From Cereibacter sphaeroides (GTDB lineage: Bacteria > Pseudomonadota > Alphaproteobacteria > Rhodobacterales > Rhodobacteraceae): a stretch of DNA of 64,000 bases. How positions within the stretch are numbered: the stretch's first letter is position 1; each line of letters starts with the position of its first letter. Made by a program: the position numbers and the translations under genes. The stretch covers positions 248,001 through 312,000 of the forward strand of contig QFQS01000002.1 of the NCBI GenBank assembly GCA_003243455.1, written 5' to 3'. This document shows, in pieces, positions 43,263-51,549 of this stretch. The notes beneath the pieces were generated by a model. That model was not told where the DNA came from and searched no databases. It saw only the letters and a program-made list of their open reading frames with translations.

Positions 43263-44279
43263 TCAGGGCAGGTCCAGATCGACCCAGACCAGCCGGTGGC
43301 GCGAGGCGGCGGCAACGGTCGCCGCGAACGGATCGTCCGGCCCCGGCCACAGAACGCCCGCATCGGCGACCCTTAACTTGGCCGAGGGCAATACGTAGTC
43401 CACGCGGATAAGTCCCGGCCCGTCGCGCGCGGTGAAATCCACGGTAGCCAGACCTTGCGAGCCGCTTGGCCTTGGATCTTGCAGCGCGGGATTGGCAAGC
43501 AAGGCGCGCAATGCATCAGGCCGACCCTCATCGCGCGTGGTGTCGAGATTTGCGTCGCCAAGGATGACAAACGGCTGTTCTGGTGGCGGGAAGGGCAGGG
43601 TGCCTTCCAGCAGCCGCAGCCAGAACGCCGTTTCATCCGTATTGCGTCGACCGTTGCGGTCCTCTGGCCCGTCAAAGACCGGAGGCGCACCATGCCAGGC
43701 AAGCAGGCGCAGGCTTTGGCCATCTGGCAGGGTGACCGGAACTTCCCAATGTGCAGTCGACGACAACCGCTGCACCGCCTTTGTCTCGACCGTCATGCCG
43801 TCGGGCAATTGCGCACCCGGCAGATCGCGCCACAGCATCGCCGAAAAGTCCCGCGCCAAGGCGGTGTCGATCGGCAGGCGGGACAGCACCGCCATGCCGC
43901 CTTCGCCGGCGAAACGGCCAAAGCCTTGCGCATCGCCGGGGCCGCCCAGCCTGCCGTCGCCATCAAGGTCAAGGCCGGTCGCCCAGCCGGTGTTAGGGCG
44001 AAGGGAAAAGCGGTAGGGATAGGGGCTGCCAAATGCCGCAAGCCTGTCGGCAAAGGCGGTCAGCGCCAATCCGTCGAGGTCATAGTCGATGCCAAGTAGG
44101 ACCAGAATGTCGGGGTCCGCGGCTGCGATCACCTGTGCGGCGGCGGTGGATTGCGGATCGCCCTTCAGGATGTCGCGCAGCAAAAGGCCCGGCCCTTCGC
44201 GCGACAGTTCGGCGTGATAAGCGGCGATGCGCAGCGGCTCGGCCCATGAGGCACCCACCAGCAGCAGCCAGAGGATCAG
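43263..44279 (-). CDS. Endonuclease/exonuclease/phosphatase family protein (secreted or anchored)
   Basis: This is a roughly 338-residue protein with a hydrophobic N-terminus (LILWLLLVGASWA), then RIAAYHAELSREGPGLLLRDIL, ADPDILVLLGIDYD, and the EEP core FVILGDANLDTTRDEG and RVDYVLPS with a final HRLVW. It is likely a metal-dependent nuclease or phosphodiesterase outside the cytoplasm. The start is uncertain: the only start-like codon before the signal segment is CTG at 44279, overlapping the upstream stop (CTGA); the next in-frame ATG is at 44399. A GTG inside the signal is also possible. Confidence 0.75.
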   Translation of the reverse strand: MILWLLLVGASWAEPLRIAAYHAELSREGPGLLLRDILKGDPQSTAAAQVIAAADPDILVLLGIDYDLDGLALTAFADRLAAFGSPYPYRFSLRPNTGWATGLDLDGDGRLGGPGDAQGFGRFAGEGGMAVLSRLPIDTALARDFSAMLWRDLPGAQLPDGMTVETKAVQRLSSTAHWEVPVTLPDGQSLRLLAWHGAPPVFDGPEDRNGRRNTDETAFWLRLLEGTLPFPPPEQPFVILGDANLDTTRDEGRPDALRALLANPALQDPRPSGSQGLATVDFTARDGPGLIRVDYVLPSAKLRVADAGVLWPGPDDPFAATVAAASRHRLVWVDLDLP

Positions 44280-45211
44280 GCCGCCAGATAGCTTTCCGCG
44301 GCGCTGATTCCGTTCAACCGGCGTTTTTCGCGGATCATGTCGGCGATGCGCCCCATGGCGATGCCACGCATGAAAAGACTTGCGGGAAGAAAGGCCCATG
44401 CTGCCATCGTCCAGATCAGGGTCTGGGGTGAGGTAAAGGCCAGCGGCTCGAACCCGCTTGACCCCGCCTTGACCACCGCCGGGATCAGGAATGGCAGTAG
44501 AAACCCTAACGCAATGTTAACGCGGGCATCACGGTCGAGCCGGTCCACCACGTCGCCGCCCGCCGTCGGGTCGAAGGTCGGCAGGTTGACCCAGACGTTG
44601 AACGCGCCAGAGCGCGACGGCCAGCCGTAGAACTTGAGCAGGACGACAAAGACCGACAGCGACAGCAACGAAATGAGATAGCTCATGCCAGCAGCGATGC
44701 GCACGATCTCGACTTGACCGTCCGACGCGCTCGATCCGATCACCAGGGTCGCCAGCCGCACCGGGCTATAAGGGAAATCCATCGCCTGCCCTACAACCGC
44801 GCCAATCGACTGAACGAATATGGTCAATGTGGTAGGCTCGACCTCTCCGCGCGCGATGATCGTCAGCAGGAAAACCGTCAGGAACAGCATCAGGAACCGC
44901 ACGCGGTTGAACGGCGGCGCATCGCGGAATTCCACAAGCCCGGGATAGGCGGCGTTATATTCGACAAAAGTCAGGAAACCGCCGAACAGCGCGACCAGCG
45001 CCACCATTTCCTTGCCGTCGGCACCGACGCCGGGAAGAAGAATCGATGGCGTCGAGACCAGCATCATCACAAGCAGGCCGCGAATGAACGCGCCAGTCAG
45101 GCGGGTAACCACTGCTCTTCCACCCTCATATCGGACAGGACCAGTGCTTTGCTGGGCCTTTTTTCCAAGAACGTCCCGCCATTTGTGGCGAGCTGCCTTA
45201 ATCTTGCCCAA
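44276..45211 (-). CDS. Integral membrane protein of unknown function
   Basis: This is an up to 311-residue protein with about six hydrophobic segments, spread from about residue 38 to 285, including FLMLFLTVFLLTIIARG and ALGFLLPFLIPAVVKAG. The start is uncertain. TTG at 45211 has a GAAGG ribosome-binding site at good spacing, while GTG at 45112 also sits after GGAAGAG but very close. It is coupled to the downstream endonuclease-like gene by a 4-bp overlap. I recognise no domain. It lies between leuD and leuB. Confidence 0.68.
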   Translation of the reverse strand: MGKIKAARHKWRDVLGKKAQQSTGPVRYEGGRAVVTRLTGAFIRGLLVMMLVSTPSILLPGVGADGKEMVALVALFGGFLTFVEYNAAYPGLVEFRDAPPFNRVRFLMLFLTVFLLTIIARGEVEPTTLTIFVQSIGAVVGQAMDFPYSPVRLATLVIGSSASDGQVEIVRIAAGMSYLISLLSLSVFVVLLKFYGWPSRSGAFNVWVNLPTFDPTAGGDVVDRLDRDARVNIALGFLLPFLIPAVVKAGSSGFEPLAFTSPQTLIWTMAAWAFLPASLFMRGIAMGRIADMIREKRRLNGISAAESYLAA

Positions 45212-45322
45212 TTTGTGCCTTCTTTCCCGACGTGCAGCAACGACTCCTTAATAAGCATCGGGAAATGTGGCGCTTTCGCGGAAAATGTGTCGCGACTTTG
45301 CATCAATTTAGGGAATTGAAAT

Positions 45323-45343
45323 GGGCCACCCTAAGGGCGGCCC
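45323..45343 (-). terminator. Weak terminator hairpin downstream of leuD
   Basis: On the minus strand GGGCCGCC and GGTGGCCC pair over 8 bp with one G-T wobble, loop CTTAG, followed by ATTTCAATT. It lies 80 bp beyond the leuD stop. Confidence 0.45.
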
Positions 45344-45422
45344 TACATCTGGCGGTTGTTTGCCAGCGAAGCGCAAAACCGGCAATTGATTGCCGATCTG
45401 CGCTCACGACAAATTTATGGTT

Positions 45423-46028
45423 CTAAACCCAGGGGCGATCCATCGCGACGCGCGCCTCGAAGCTGTCGATGGACGCCGCTTTTTCCAGTGTTAGTCCGAT
45501 ATCGTCCAGACCATTCAGCAGGCAATGCTTGCGGAACGGATCGACATCGAATTGGAAACTTGTGCCGTCGGAAGCGGTTACCGTCTGGGTCTCAAGATCG
45601 ACGGTGACGCGGGCGTTGGCCCCCTTTTGCGCATCATCCATCAGAACGGCGACCTGATCGGCGGGCAGCACGATCGGCAGGATGCCGTTCTTGAAGCAGT
45701 TGTTGAAGAAGATGTCGGCGAAGCTGGTCGATACCACGCAGCGGATGCCGAAATCCAGAAGCGCCCAGGGCGCATGTTCCCGCGACGACCCGCAACCGAA
45801 GTTGTCGCCCGCCACGATGATCTCAGCATTGCGATAGGCTGGCTGGTTCAGAACGAACTCGGGAATCTCCGCGCCATCCTGCGTGTAGCGCATCTCGTCG
45901 AACAGGTTCTTGCCCAGTCCCGAACGCTTGATCGTCTTCAGGAACTGCTTCGGAATGATCATGTCCGTGTCGATGTTGACCAGCGGCATGGGGGCCGCGA
46001 TGCCGGTCAGGGTCGTGAAGGGTGTCAT
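45423..46028 (-). CDS. leuD: 3-isopropylmalate dehydratase small subunit
   Basis: This 201-residue small subunit pairs with LeuC to isomerise isopropylmalate. It has the signature GDNFGCGSSREHAPWAL near residue 70 and ADIFFNNCFKNGILPI near 105, with N-terminal LVNIDTDMIIPKQFLKTI. The start is an ATG (46028). Unusually the leuC and leuD genes are 1.2 kb apart here, separated by a secreted-protein gene. Confidence 0.97.
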   Translation of the reverse strand: MTPFTTLTGIAAPMPLVNIDTDMIIPKQFLKTIKRSGLGKNLFDEMRYTQDGAEIPEFVLNQPAYRNAEIIVAGDNFGCGSSREHAPWALLDFGIRCVVSTSFADIFFNNCFKNGILPIVLPADQVAVLMDDAQKGANARVTVDLETQTVTASDGTSFQFDVDPFRKHCLLNGLDDIGLTLEKAASIDSFEARVAMDRPWV

Positions 46029-46196
46029 GCTTGTCTCCGGGCCGCAGAGCCGCCACGTTGGGAATCACCGATCCCAGGGGCGACCATCTGATTGCGGACG
46101 CCTTATTGCAGATCGGCGAGCCCTATCCAACCGCATTCAAGCAAAGAAGCCGTGCGGCGGACGCACGGCTTCCTCTGAATGGTATTTCGGCTGGTT

Positions 46197-46952
46197 TCAG
46201 TTCCGGCGGCGCCGCGCAAACATGCCAAGGCCGGAGACAGCACCAAACAGCAGCAGCCCTGCTGCGGGCAAAGGAACCTCGCTTGGCGGTGGCGGCGGCT
46301 CTACATTGGTCTTCAAGGTATAGAAGGCACGCAATGTGGCCGAGTTGGACTTCTCCTCTTTCGTCCAGAACTCATCGAACGTATCAGGGCCAACCTTGAA
46401 CCCTTCGATGGTGAAGACATATTCATCGAGACCGATGGTGAAGCTGTCCGTGGACGACAGGTTCAGGACAGCCTGAACACGGTCGGCACAGCCATTTTTG
46501 TTCACGCCTTGCCAGTTGTCTTCATCGTTTGCGCAGTTGCCCCTGCGGGGTTCGTTGTCCGTCTCCCAGTGATTGAAGATGAAGGTCGACAGGATTGGTG
46601 TCTGCGCCAGGCCGTCGATGGACAGATTGATCAACACCTGAAGCGTGGCGCTGGTGATCGACGGCGGATAGATCGGCCTGTTGAGATGGGTGAAAAGCCC
46701 CAGATCAAAGGAAGTGTCGGCAGCGACGTTGTTGATAGGCGTTGATGCCGCGTCAAAGTCGTAGCCGCTTTTGCCCGCGCTTGTCGCCGGATCGCCCCAA
46801 CGGATGCTGTCGCTGTTCAAATCATCCACTGATGTGCCGGTTGTTGCTGTCCATTTGCCGGTGATCCCGGTTATGTCGACGACCGCCGCGTTAGCGGCAA
46901 TCGCGAAAAATGCAGCCGTAGTTGTGGCAATACATAACAGTTTGGCTCGCAT
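46197..46952 (-). CDS. Secreted protein with VPLPA-type C-terminal sorting signal (choice-of-anchor K-like)
   Basis: This is a roughly 251-residue protein. The N-terminal signal peptide is MRAKLLCIATTTAAFFAIAANAA, cut after NAA. The beta-rich body contains the anchor-K-like run FDLGLFTHLNRPIYPPSI. The C-terminus has the tripartite sorting tail VPLPAAGLLLFGAVSG, LGMFA and RRRRN, as in PEP-CTERM/VPxxx proteins that an exosortase-like enzyme processes. I chose the ATG at 46952, preceded by GGGGGG at nine bases. It sits between leuC and leuD, in AT-richer DNA, and may have been inserted there. Confidence 0.8.
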   Translation of the reverse strand: MRAKLLCIATTTAAFFAIAANAAVVDITGITGKWTATTGTSVDDLNSDSIRWGDPATSAGKSGYDFDAASTPINNVAADTSFDLGLFTHLNRPIYPPSITSATLQVLINLSIDGLAQTPILSTFIFNHWETDNEPRRGNCANDEDNWQGVNKNGCADRVQAVLNLSSTDSFTIGLDEYVFTIEGFKVGPDTFDEFWTKEEKSNSATLRAFYTLKTNVEPPPPPSEVPLPAAGLLLFGAVSGLGMFARRRRN

Positions 46953-47195
46953 GTCCAATTTCCCCCCAAAGCAGGTTATTTAATGAAATTCGCGAAGCGC
47001 CGAACCCGCCCGAATCGCGCGCATCGATAGCGGCGCGGTCCCAACAAACCAAATCGTACCGGCCTCGCTCGGAGACTAACGGGGATGTGATTTTTGATCA
47101 ATATTTAGTCATTTATCCCGCTATCTGCACAAGAAGTGGAATATGTTTCCGCAACTGACAGATGAAATTTGCCGTCACTAGGGCGACAATAAATT

Positions 47196-47224
47196 GGGTG
47201 CGCAGAAATTGTTTCTGCGCACCC
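47196..47224 (-). terminator. Terminator hairpin downstream of leuC
   Basis: GGGTGCGCAGAAA (47196-47208) and TTTCTGCGCACCC (47212-47224) form a perfect 13-bp stem with a 3-nt loop, 29 bp beyond the leuC stop. Read on the minus strand it is followed by AATTTATTG. Confidence 0.75.
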
Positions 47225-47253
47225 CATTCTGCCTGACCGGATTATAGCCCGAA

Positions 47254-48657
47254 TCACATGATCTCGCGCACATCCGTCAGCCGTCCTGTGATCGCTGCCG
47301 CTGCAGCCATCGCGGGCGACAGCAGGTGCGTCCGGCCGCCGCGGCCCTGACGACCCTCAAAGTTGCGGTTCGAGGTGGCAGCACAACGTTCGCCCGGCGA
47401 CAGCTGGTCGGGGTTCATCGCCAGGCACATCGAGCAGCCTGCCAGCCGCCATTCGAATCCGGCGTCGATGAAGATCTGCGCCAGGCCCTCTTCTTCGGCC
47501 TGCGCGCGGACCAGGCCAGAGCCCGGCACGACCATGGCCCGCAAACCGTCCTTCACCTTTTTGCCCTTCAGGATCTCGGCCGCCGCCCGCAGATCCTCGA
47601 TCCGACCGTTGGTACAGGACCCGATAAAGACCGTGTCGATTGCAATCTCGCTCAGCTTCTGGCCCGGATTCAGGCCCATATATTCCAGCGAGCGTTTCGC
47701 CGCCTCGACCTTGCCGCCTGTGAAATCCTCAGGCGAAGGGACGACGCCGGTGATCGGCAGCACATCCTCGGGGCTGGTGCCCCAGGTAACGACGGGGGCG
47801 ATATCCTCGCCGCGCAAGGTAATGACCTTGTCGAAATGCGCGCCCTCGTCGGTGAAAAGCGTCTTCCACCATGCCAGCGCCGCCTCCCATGCCGCGCCTT
47901 TGGGCGCATGCGGGCGACCCATGACATAGGCATAAGTCACTTCGTCCGGCGCGATCAGACCTGCGCGGGCGCCACCTTCGATCGCCATGTTGCAGACGGT
48001 CATGCGGCCTTCCATCGACAGGGCGCGGATCGCCTCGCCGCAATATTCGATGACATGGCCATTGCCGCCCGCCGTGCCGGTCGCGCCGATCACGGACAGG
48101 GTGATGTCCTTGGCCGTGACGCCGGGGCGCAGCTTGCCCGTGATCTCGACCTTCATGTTCTTCGACTTCTTCTGGATCAGCGTCTGTGTCGCCAGCACAT
48201 GCTCGACCTCGGAGGTGCCGATGCCGTGGGCCAGCGCGCCGAAGGCGCCATGCGTCGCGGTATGCGAATCGCCGCAAACCACCGTCATGCCGGGCAGGGT
48301 CCATCCCTGCTCGGGGCCGACGATATGCACGATCCCCTGACGGATATCCGTCACCGGATAATAGTGGATGCCGAAGTCGCGCGCGTTCTTGTCCAGCGCC
48401 TCGACCTGGATACGGCTTTCCTCGTTGTCGATATGCGTCTCGCGCCCGGCGGTCGTCGGCACGTTGTGATCCGGCACGGCAATCGTGCGGTCCGGTGCGC
48501 GCACGTTGCGCCCCGTCATGCGCAAACCTTCAAAGGCTTGCGGACTGGTCACTTCGTGAACCAGGTGGCGGTCGATATACAGCAGGCAGGTCCCATCGTC
48601 GGCTTCATGCGCGACATGGGCATCCCAGATCTTGTCATACAGGGTTTTCGGAGACAT
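47254..48657 (-). CDS. leuC: 3-isopropylmalate dehydratase large subunit
   Basis: This 467-residue aconitase-family subunit carries the [4Fe-4S] cluster. Signatures are VVCGDSHTATHGAFGALAHGIG (about 140), FIGSCTNGRIEDLRAA (cluster cysteine) and CSMCLAMNPDQLSPGERCAATSNRNFEGRQG (two further cysteines). The ATG is preceded by GAGGAAGACCG. It heads the leu gene set on the minus strand, with a VPLPA-type gene between it and leuD. Confidence 0.98.
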   Translation of the reverse strand: MSPKTLYDKIWDAHVAHEADDGTCLLYIDRHLVHEVTSPQAFEGLRMTGRNVRAPDRTIAVPDHNVPTTAGRETHIDNEESRIQVEALDKNARDFGIHYYPVTDIRQGIVHIVGPEQGWTLPGMTVVCGDSHTATHGAFGALAHGIGTSEVEHVLATQTLIQKKSKNMKVEITGKLRPGVTAKDITLSVIGATGTAGGNGHVIEYCGEAIRALSMEGRMTVCNMAIEGGARAGLIAPDEVTYAYVMGRPHAPKGAAWEAALAWWKTLFTDEGAHFDKVITLRGEDIAPVVTWGTSPEDVLPITGVVPSPEDFTGGKVEAAKRSLEYMGLNPGQKLSEIAIDTVFIGSCTNGRIEDLRAAAEILKGKKVKDGLRAMVVPGSGLVRAQAEEEGLAQIFIDAGFEWRLAGCSMCLAMNPDQLSPGERCAATSNRNFEGRQGRGGRTHLLSPAMAAAAAITGRLTDVREIM

Positions 48658-49042
48658 CGGTCTTCCTCATCGAATTCGGGCGATTTGGCTGGAATTGGGG
48701 GCCTGACAGGCAGGCAGCGACATGCGACCGACGGTCAGAGTCGGGCGAGAATCGAAACGGTCGCGCCGTAGAACCGCCAGGGCAGGCGCGCGTGATCGTC
48801 CATGTCAAAAAACCGCATCATGGCTGGCTGAATACGCCTTATGACACCGTCCTGCAAGACGGGCTCTCGGGCCATATCGGCAATTGGTTCCGGTCAGGCG
48901 GATCAGCTGCGGGCGGAAAAGCGCGGGATGACCGGGCTGCGACAGCATTTCATCCTCGCCTCGTTGAGATTCGTCCTCCCCGATGTTACTTTGGACATAC
49001 GCCTTGCGCCGGGGCGGGATCGGCGCGCAACCCAGGAGGACG
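48658..49042. other. Divergent leuC/rsfS intergenic region without a gene
   Basis: No conserved gene was found in these 385 bases. On the minus strand TTGACA (48808-48803) could be a -35 box for leuC but no good -10 follows. A 22-codon open frame starts at 48803 (minus) and ends ARL-stop at 48735, with no ribosome-binding site. The leuC ribosome-binding site lies at the left end. A promoter for rsfS is expected toward the right end but is not obvious. Confidence 0.5.
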
Positions 49043-49105
49043 ATGTCCTGTCTCATTCTGACCCTTCGACCGGGCTTCCGGTCGGAACCCGGGCGGCTCG
49101 CGTGA
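49043..49105 (+). CDS. Short upstream ORF coupled to rsfS (20 codons)
   Basis: An ATG at 49043, with GGAGGACG directly upstream, opens a 20-codon frame MSCLILTLRPGFRSEPGRLA whose TGA overlaps the GTG start of rsfS (GCGTGAGCG). The strong ribosome-binding site and exact stop-start overlap suggest a translated leader that couples translation to rsfS. It is too short to recognise. An alternative is that this is a longer native start region of rsfS in another frame, which I consider less likely. Confidence 0.45.
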   Translation: MSCLILTLRPGFRSEPGRLA

Positions 49106-49482
49106 GCGCCCAGACCACCCCCGCAGCCGATGATCTTACAAGTGAAGCGCTGCTGGCCGCCGTTCTTTCCTCGCTCGATGACGACAAGGCCGAAGAGGTC
49201 GTGACGATTGACCTGCGCGGTCGTTCCGACATGGCCGATTACATGGTCATCTGCTCGGGCCGGTCGTCGCGGCAGGTCGCCTCGATTTCCGAGAAGCTGG
49301 TTGATCGCCTCAAGCAGGATCATCGCCGCTCGTCCAAGATCGAGGGCAAGGAAACCGGCGACTGGGTGCTGATCGACACGGGCGATGTCATCGTCCACGT
49401 CTTCCGACCCGAGGTGCGCGAGTTCTACCAGCTTGAGAAGATGTGGATGCCGACAGGCTCCCGGATGCCCGCGGGCATCTGA
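49102..49482 (+). CDS. rsfS: Ribosome silencing factor (RsfS/Iojap)
   Basis: This is a roughly 126-residue protein that binds L14 and blocks subunit joining when nutrients are low. The core matches the family: VVTIDLRGRSDMADYMVICSGRSSRQVASISEKL, then TGDWVLIDTGDVIVHVFRPEVREFYQLEKMW. The start is GTG at 49102, coupled to the upstream mini-ORF; the frame is open much further upstream but without family resemblance. Its stop overlaps the rlmH start (TGATG). Confidence 0.95.
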   Translation: MSAQTTPAADDLTSEALLAAVLSSLDDDKAEEVVTIDLRGRSDMADYMVICSGRSSRQVASISEKLVDRLKQDHRRSSKIEGKETGDWVLIDTGDVIVHVFRPEVREFYQLEKMWMPTGSRMPAGI

Positions 49483-49952
49483 TGCGCTTGCACGTCTGCG
49501 CCGTGGGCCGGCTGCGCGCCGGGCCTGAACGTGCGCTGACGGACGACTATCGCGAGCGCTTCGACCGCACAGGCCGGGCGCTGAGCCTTGGCCCCCTTTC
49601 CGAGCATGAGGTCGAGGACAGGAAGGGCGGCGGCATGTCCGCCGAGGCCGATCTGCTGGCCCGCGCAATTCCCCAAGGGGCCGTCGTGGTTGCCCTGGAT
49701 GAGCGCGGACAGATGCTGACCTCGCCCGAATTTGCCAAACGGCTGGCCGACTGGCGCGATGGCGGGCGACAGGATGTGGCCTTCATCATCGGCGGCGCAG
49801 ACGGCATCGCGCCTGCCTTGCGCGACCGCGCTGATCTTCTGATCTCCTTTGGCCGTATGGTCTGGCCGCACATGCTGGTCCGCGTGATGCTGGCCGAGCA
49901 GATTTACCGCGCGGCGACCATCCTTTCCGGCAGCCCCTATCACCGGGTCTGA
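49482..49952 (+). CDS. rlmH: 23S rRNA (pseudouridine-1915-N3)-methyltransferase
   Basis: This 156-residue SPOUT-family methyltransferase modifies 23S rRNA helix 69. The signature FIIGGADGIAPALRDRADLLISFGRMVWPHMLVRVMLAEQIYRA has the knotted SAM site, and PYHRV is at the C-terminus. The ATG overlaps the rsfS stop by one base (TGATG), so the two ribosome-related genes are coupled. Confidence 0.97.
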   Translation: MRLHVCAVGRLRAGPERALTDDYRERFDRTGRALSLGPLSEHEVEDRKGGGMSAEADLLARAIPQGAVVVALDERGQMLTSPEFAKRLADWRDGGRQDVAFIIGGADGIAPALRDRADLLISFGRMVWPHMLVRVMLAEQIYRAATILSGSPYHRV

Positions 49953-50025
49953 CCGTTCTGCCTAAGGTTGCCTGCCCCCGCGCCGCAGCGTAAAACCCTG
50001 ACGAGCAAATGCGAAAGGCCCCGAG

Positions 50026-51549
50026 ATGACCGCACCGAACCCCGTTGTCCTGTGCATCCTTGACGGCTGGGGTCTGCGCGAAGCCAGCGAAGCGAACGCG
50101 CCCGCCTTGGCCAGCGTGCCGAACTTCAATCGCATCTGGGCTGAATGTCCGCATTCCACGCTGGTCACCTTTGGTCCCGATGTCGGACTGCCGACCGGGC
50201 AGATGGGCAACTCTGAAGTTGGTCACACCAACATAGGCGCAGGCCGCGTCGTAGCGATGGATCTGGGTGCTATCGACCTTGCGATCGAGACGGGGACATT
50301 TTTCCGCAACCCTGGCCTTCTGAACTTCATCGACAAGCTCAAGGCATCGGGCGGCACCGCGCATCTGATGGGCGTCGTTTCGGATGGCGGCGTGCACGGC
50401 CATATCCTGCACCTGCTGGCCGCCGTCCGCGCATTGCGGCAGGCTGGAATTCCAGTGGTCATCCATGCCGTCACTGACGGGCGCGACGTGCCGCCATCTT
50501 CCGCCGAGGGTTTCATGGCGCAGCTTATGGCCGGTCTGCCCGAGGGTTCGCGCGTCGGCACCGTCACCGGGCGTTATTTCGCGATGGACCGCGACAATCG
50601 CTGGGAACGGGTAGGCCGCGCCTATCAGGCCATCGTCAACGCGGAAGGGGCAGAGGCGGCCTCCGCCCCCGGGGCTGTGGCGGCCGCCTATGCGCGCGAG
50701 GAAACCGATGAATTCATCGCGCCCACCGTCATCGCCGGATATAACGGTGCCAAGAATGGCGACGGTTTCTTCTGCCTGAATTTCCGCGCCGACCGGGCGC
50801 GCGAAATCCTGATGGCGCTTGGTGGGCCGGGGTTCGACCAGTTCGATACAGGCCCGCGTCCGCATTGGGCGGCGATGCTGGGGATGGTTGACTATTCGTC
50901 GGTCCACGACGGTTTCATGACAACGGCCTATCCAAAGCAGGACATTCCGAACACGCTGGGTGAATGGGTGTCGTCCAAGGGCCTGACCCAGTTTCGCATT
51001 GCCGAAACCGAGAAATATCCGCATGTCACCTTCTTCCTGAACGGCGGGCGCGAGGCGCCTTTTCCGGGCGAGACCCGCTACATGGCGCCATCGCCAAAGG
51101 TCGCGACCTATGACCTGAAGCCGGAGATGTCGGCGGCAGAGGTCAGCGATCACCTCGTCCATGCCATCCGTGATGGCTACGACCTGATCGTGGTGAACTT
51201 CGCCAACCCCGACATGGTGGGCCATACCGGCGATCTGAACGCTGCCATCGCCGCATGCGAGGCGGTGGACCACGGTCTTGGCCGCGCGCTGGGCGCGCTC
51301 GAGGCGATGGGTGGCGCGATGATCGTGACGGCGGATCACGGGAACTGCGAAACCATGGTCGATCCCGTAACCGGAGAGCCGCATACCGCCCATACGACCA
51401 ACCCCGTTCCCGTCATCATGGTCGGCGGCCCTGCTGGCGCGCATCTGCGCCAGGGCGGACGTCTGGCCGACCTTGCGCCGACGCTACTTGACCTGATGCA
51501 ACTGCCGCTGCCCCCCGAGATGACCGGGAAAAGCCTCATCGTGCGATGA
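50026..51549 (+). CDS. gpmI: 2,3-bisphosphoglycerate-independent phosphoglycerate mutase
   Basis: This 507-residue manganese enzyme interconverts 3- and 2-phosphoglycerate. The metal site begins at ILDGWG (Asp13) and the phosphoserine nucleophile is Ser63 in PTGQMGNSEVGHTNIGAGR. Later metal ligands are in FANPDMVGHTGDLNAAIAACEAVD and ADHGNCE. The length is normal. The stop overlaps the start of the EnvC-like gene by four bases. Confidence 0.97.
   Translation: MTAPNPVVLCILDGWGLREASEANAPALASVPNFNRIWAECPHSTLVTFGPDVGLPTGQMGNSEVGHTNIGAGRVVAMDLGAIDLAIETGTFFRNPGLLNFIDKLKASGGTAHLMGVVSDGGVHGHILHLLAAVRALRQAGIPVVIHAVTDGRDVPPSSAEGFMAQLMAGLPEGSRVGTVTGRYFAMDRDNRWERVGRAYQAIVNAEGAEAASAPGAVAAAYAREETDEFIAPTVIAGYNGAKNGDGFFCLNFRADRAREILMALGGPGFDQFDTGPRPHWAAMLGMVDYSSVHDGFMTTAYPKQDIPNTLGEWVSSKGLTQFRIAETEKYPHVTFFLNGGREAPFPGETRYMAPSPKVATYDLKPEMSAAEVSDHLVHAIRDGYDLIVVNFANPDMVGHTGDLNAAIAACEAVDHGLGRALGALEAMGGAMIVTADHGNCETMVDPVTGEPHTAHTTNPVPVIMVGGPAGAHLRQGGRLADLAPTLLDLMQLPLPPEMTGKSLIVR

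Noticed and set aside
48803..48808. TTGACA before leuC as a firm promoter
   Set aside because: No acceptable -10 box at 16-18 bp spacing, so I list it only as a possibility.
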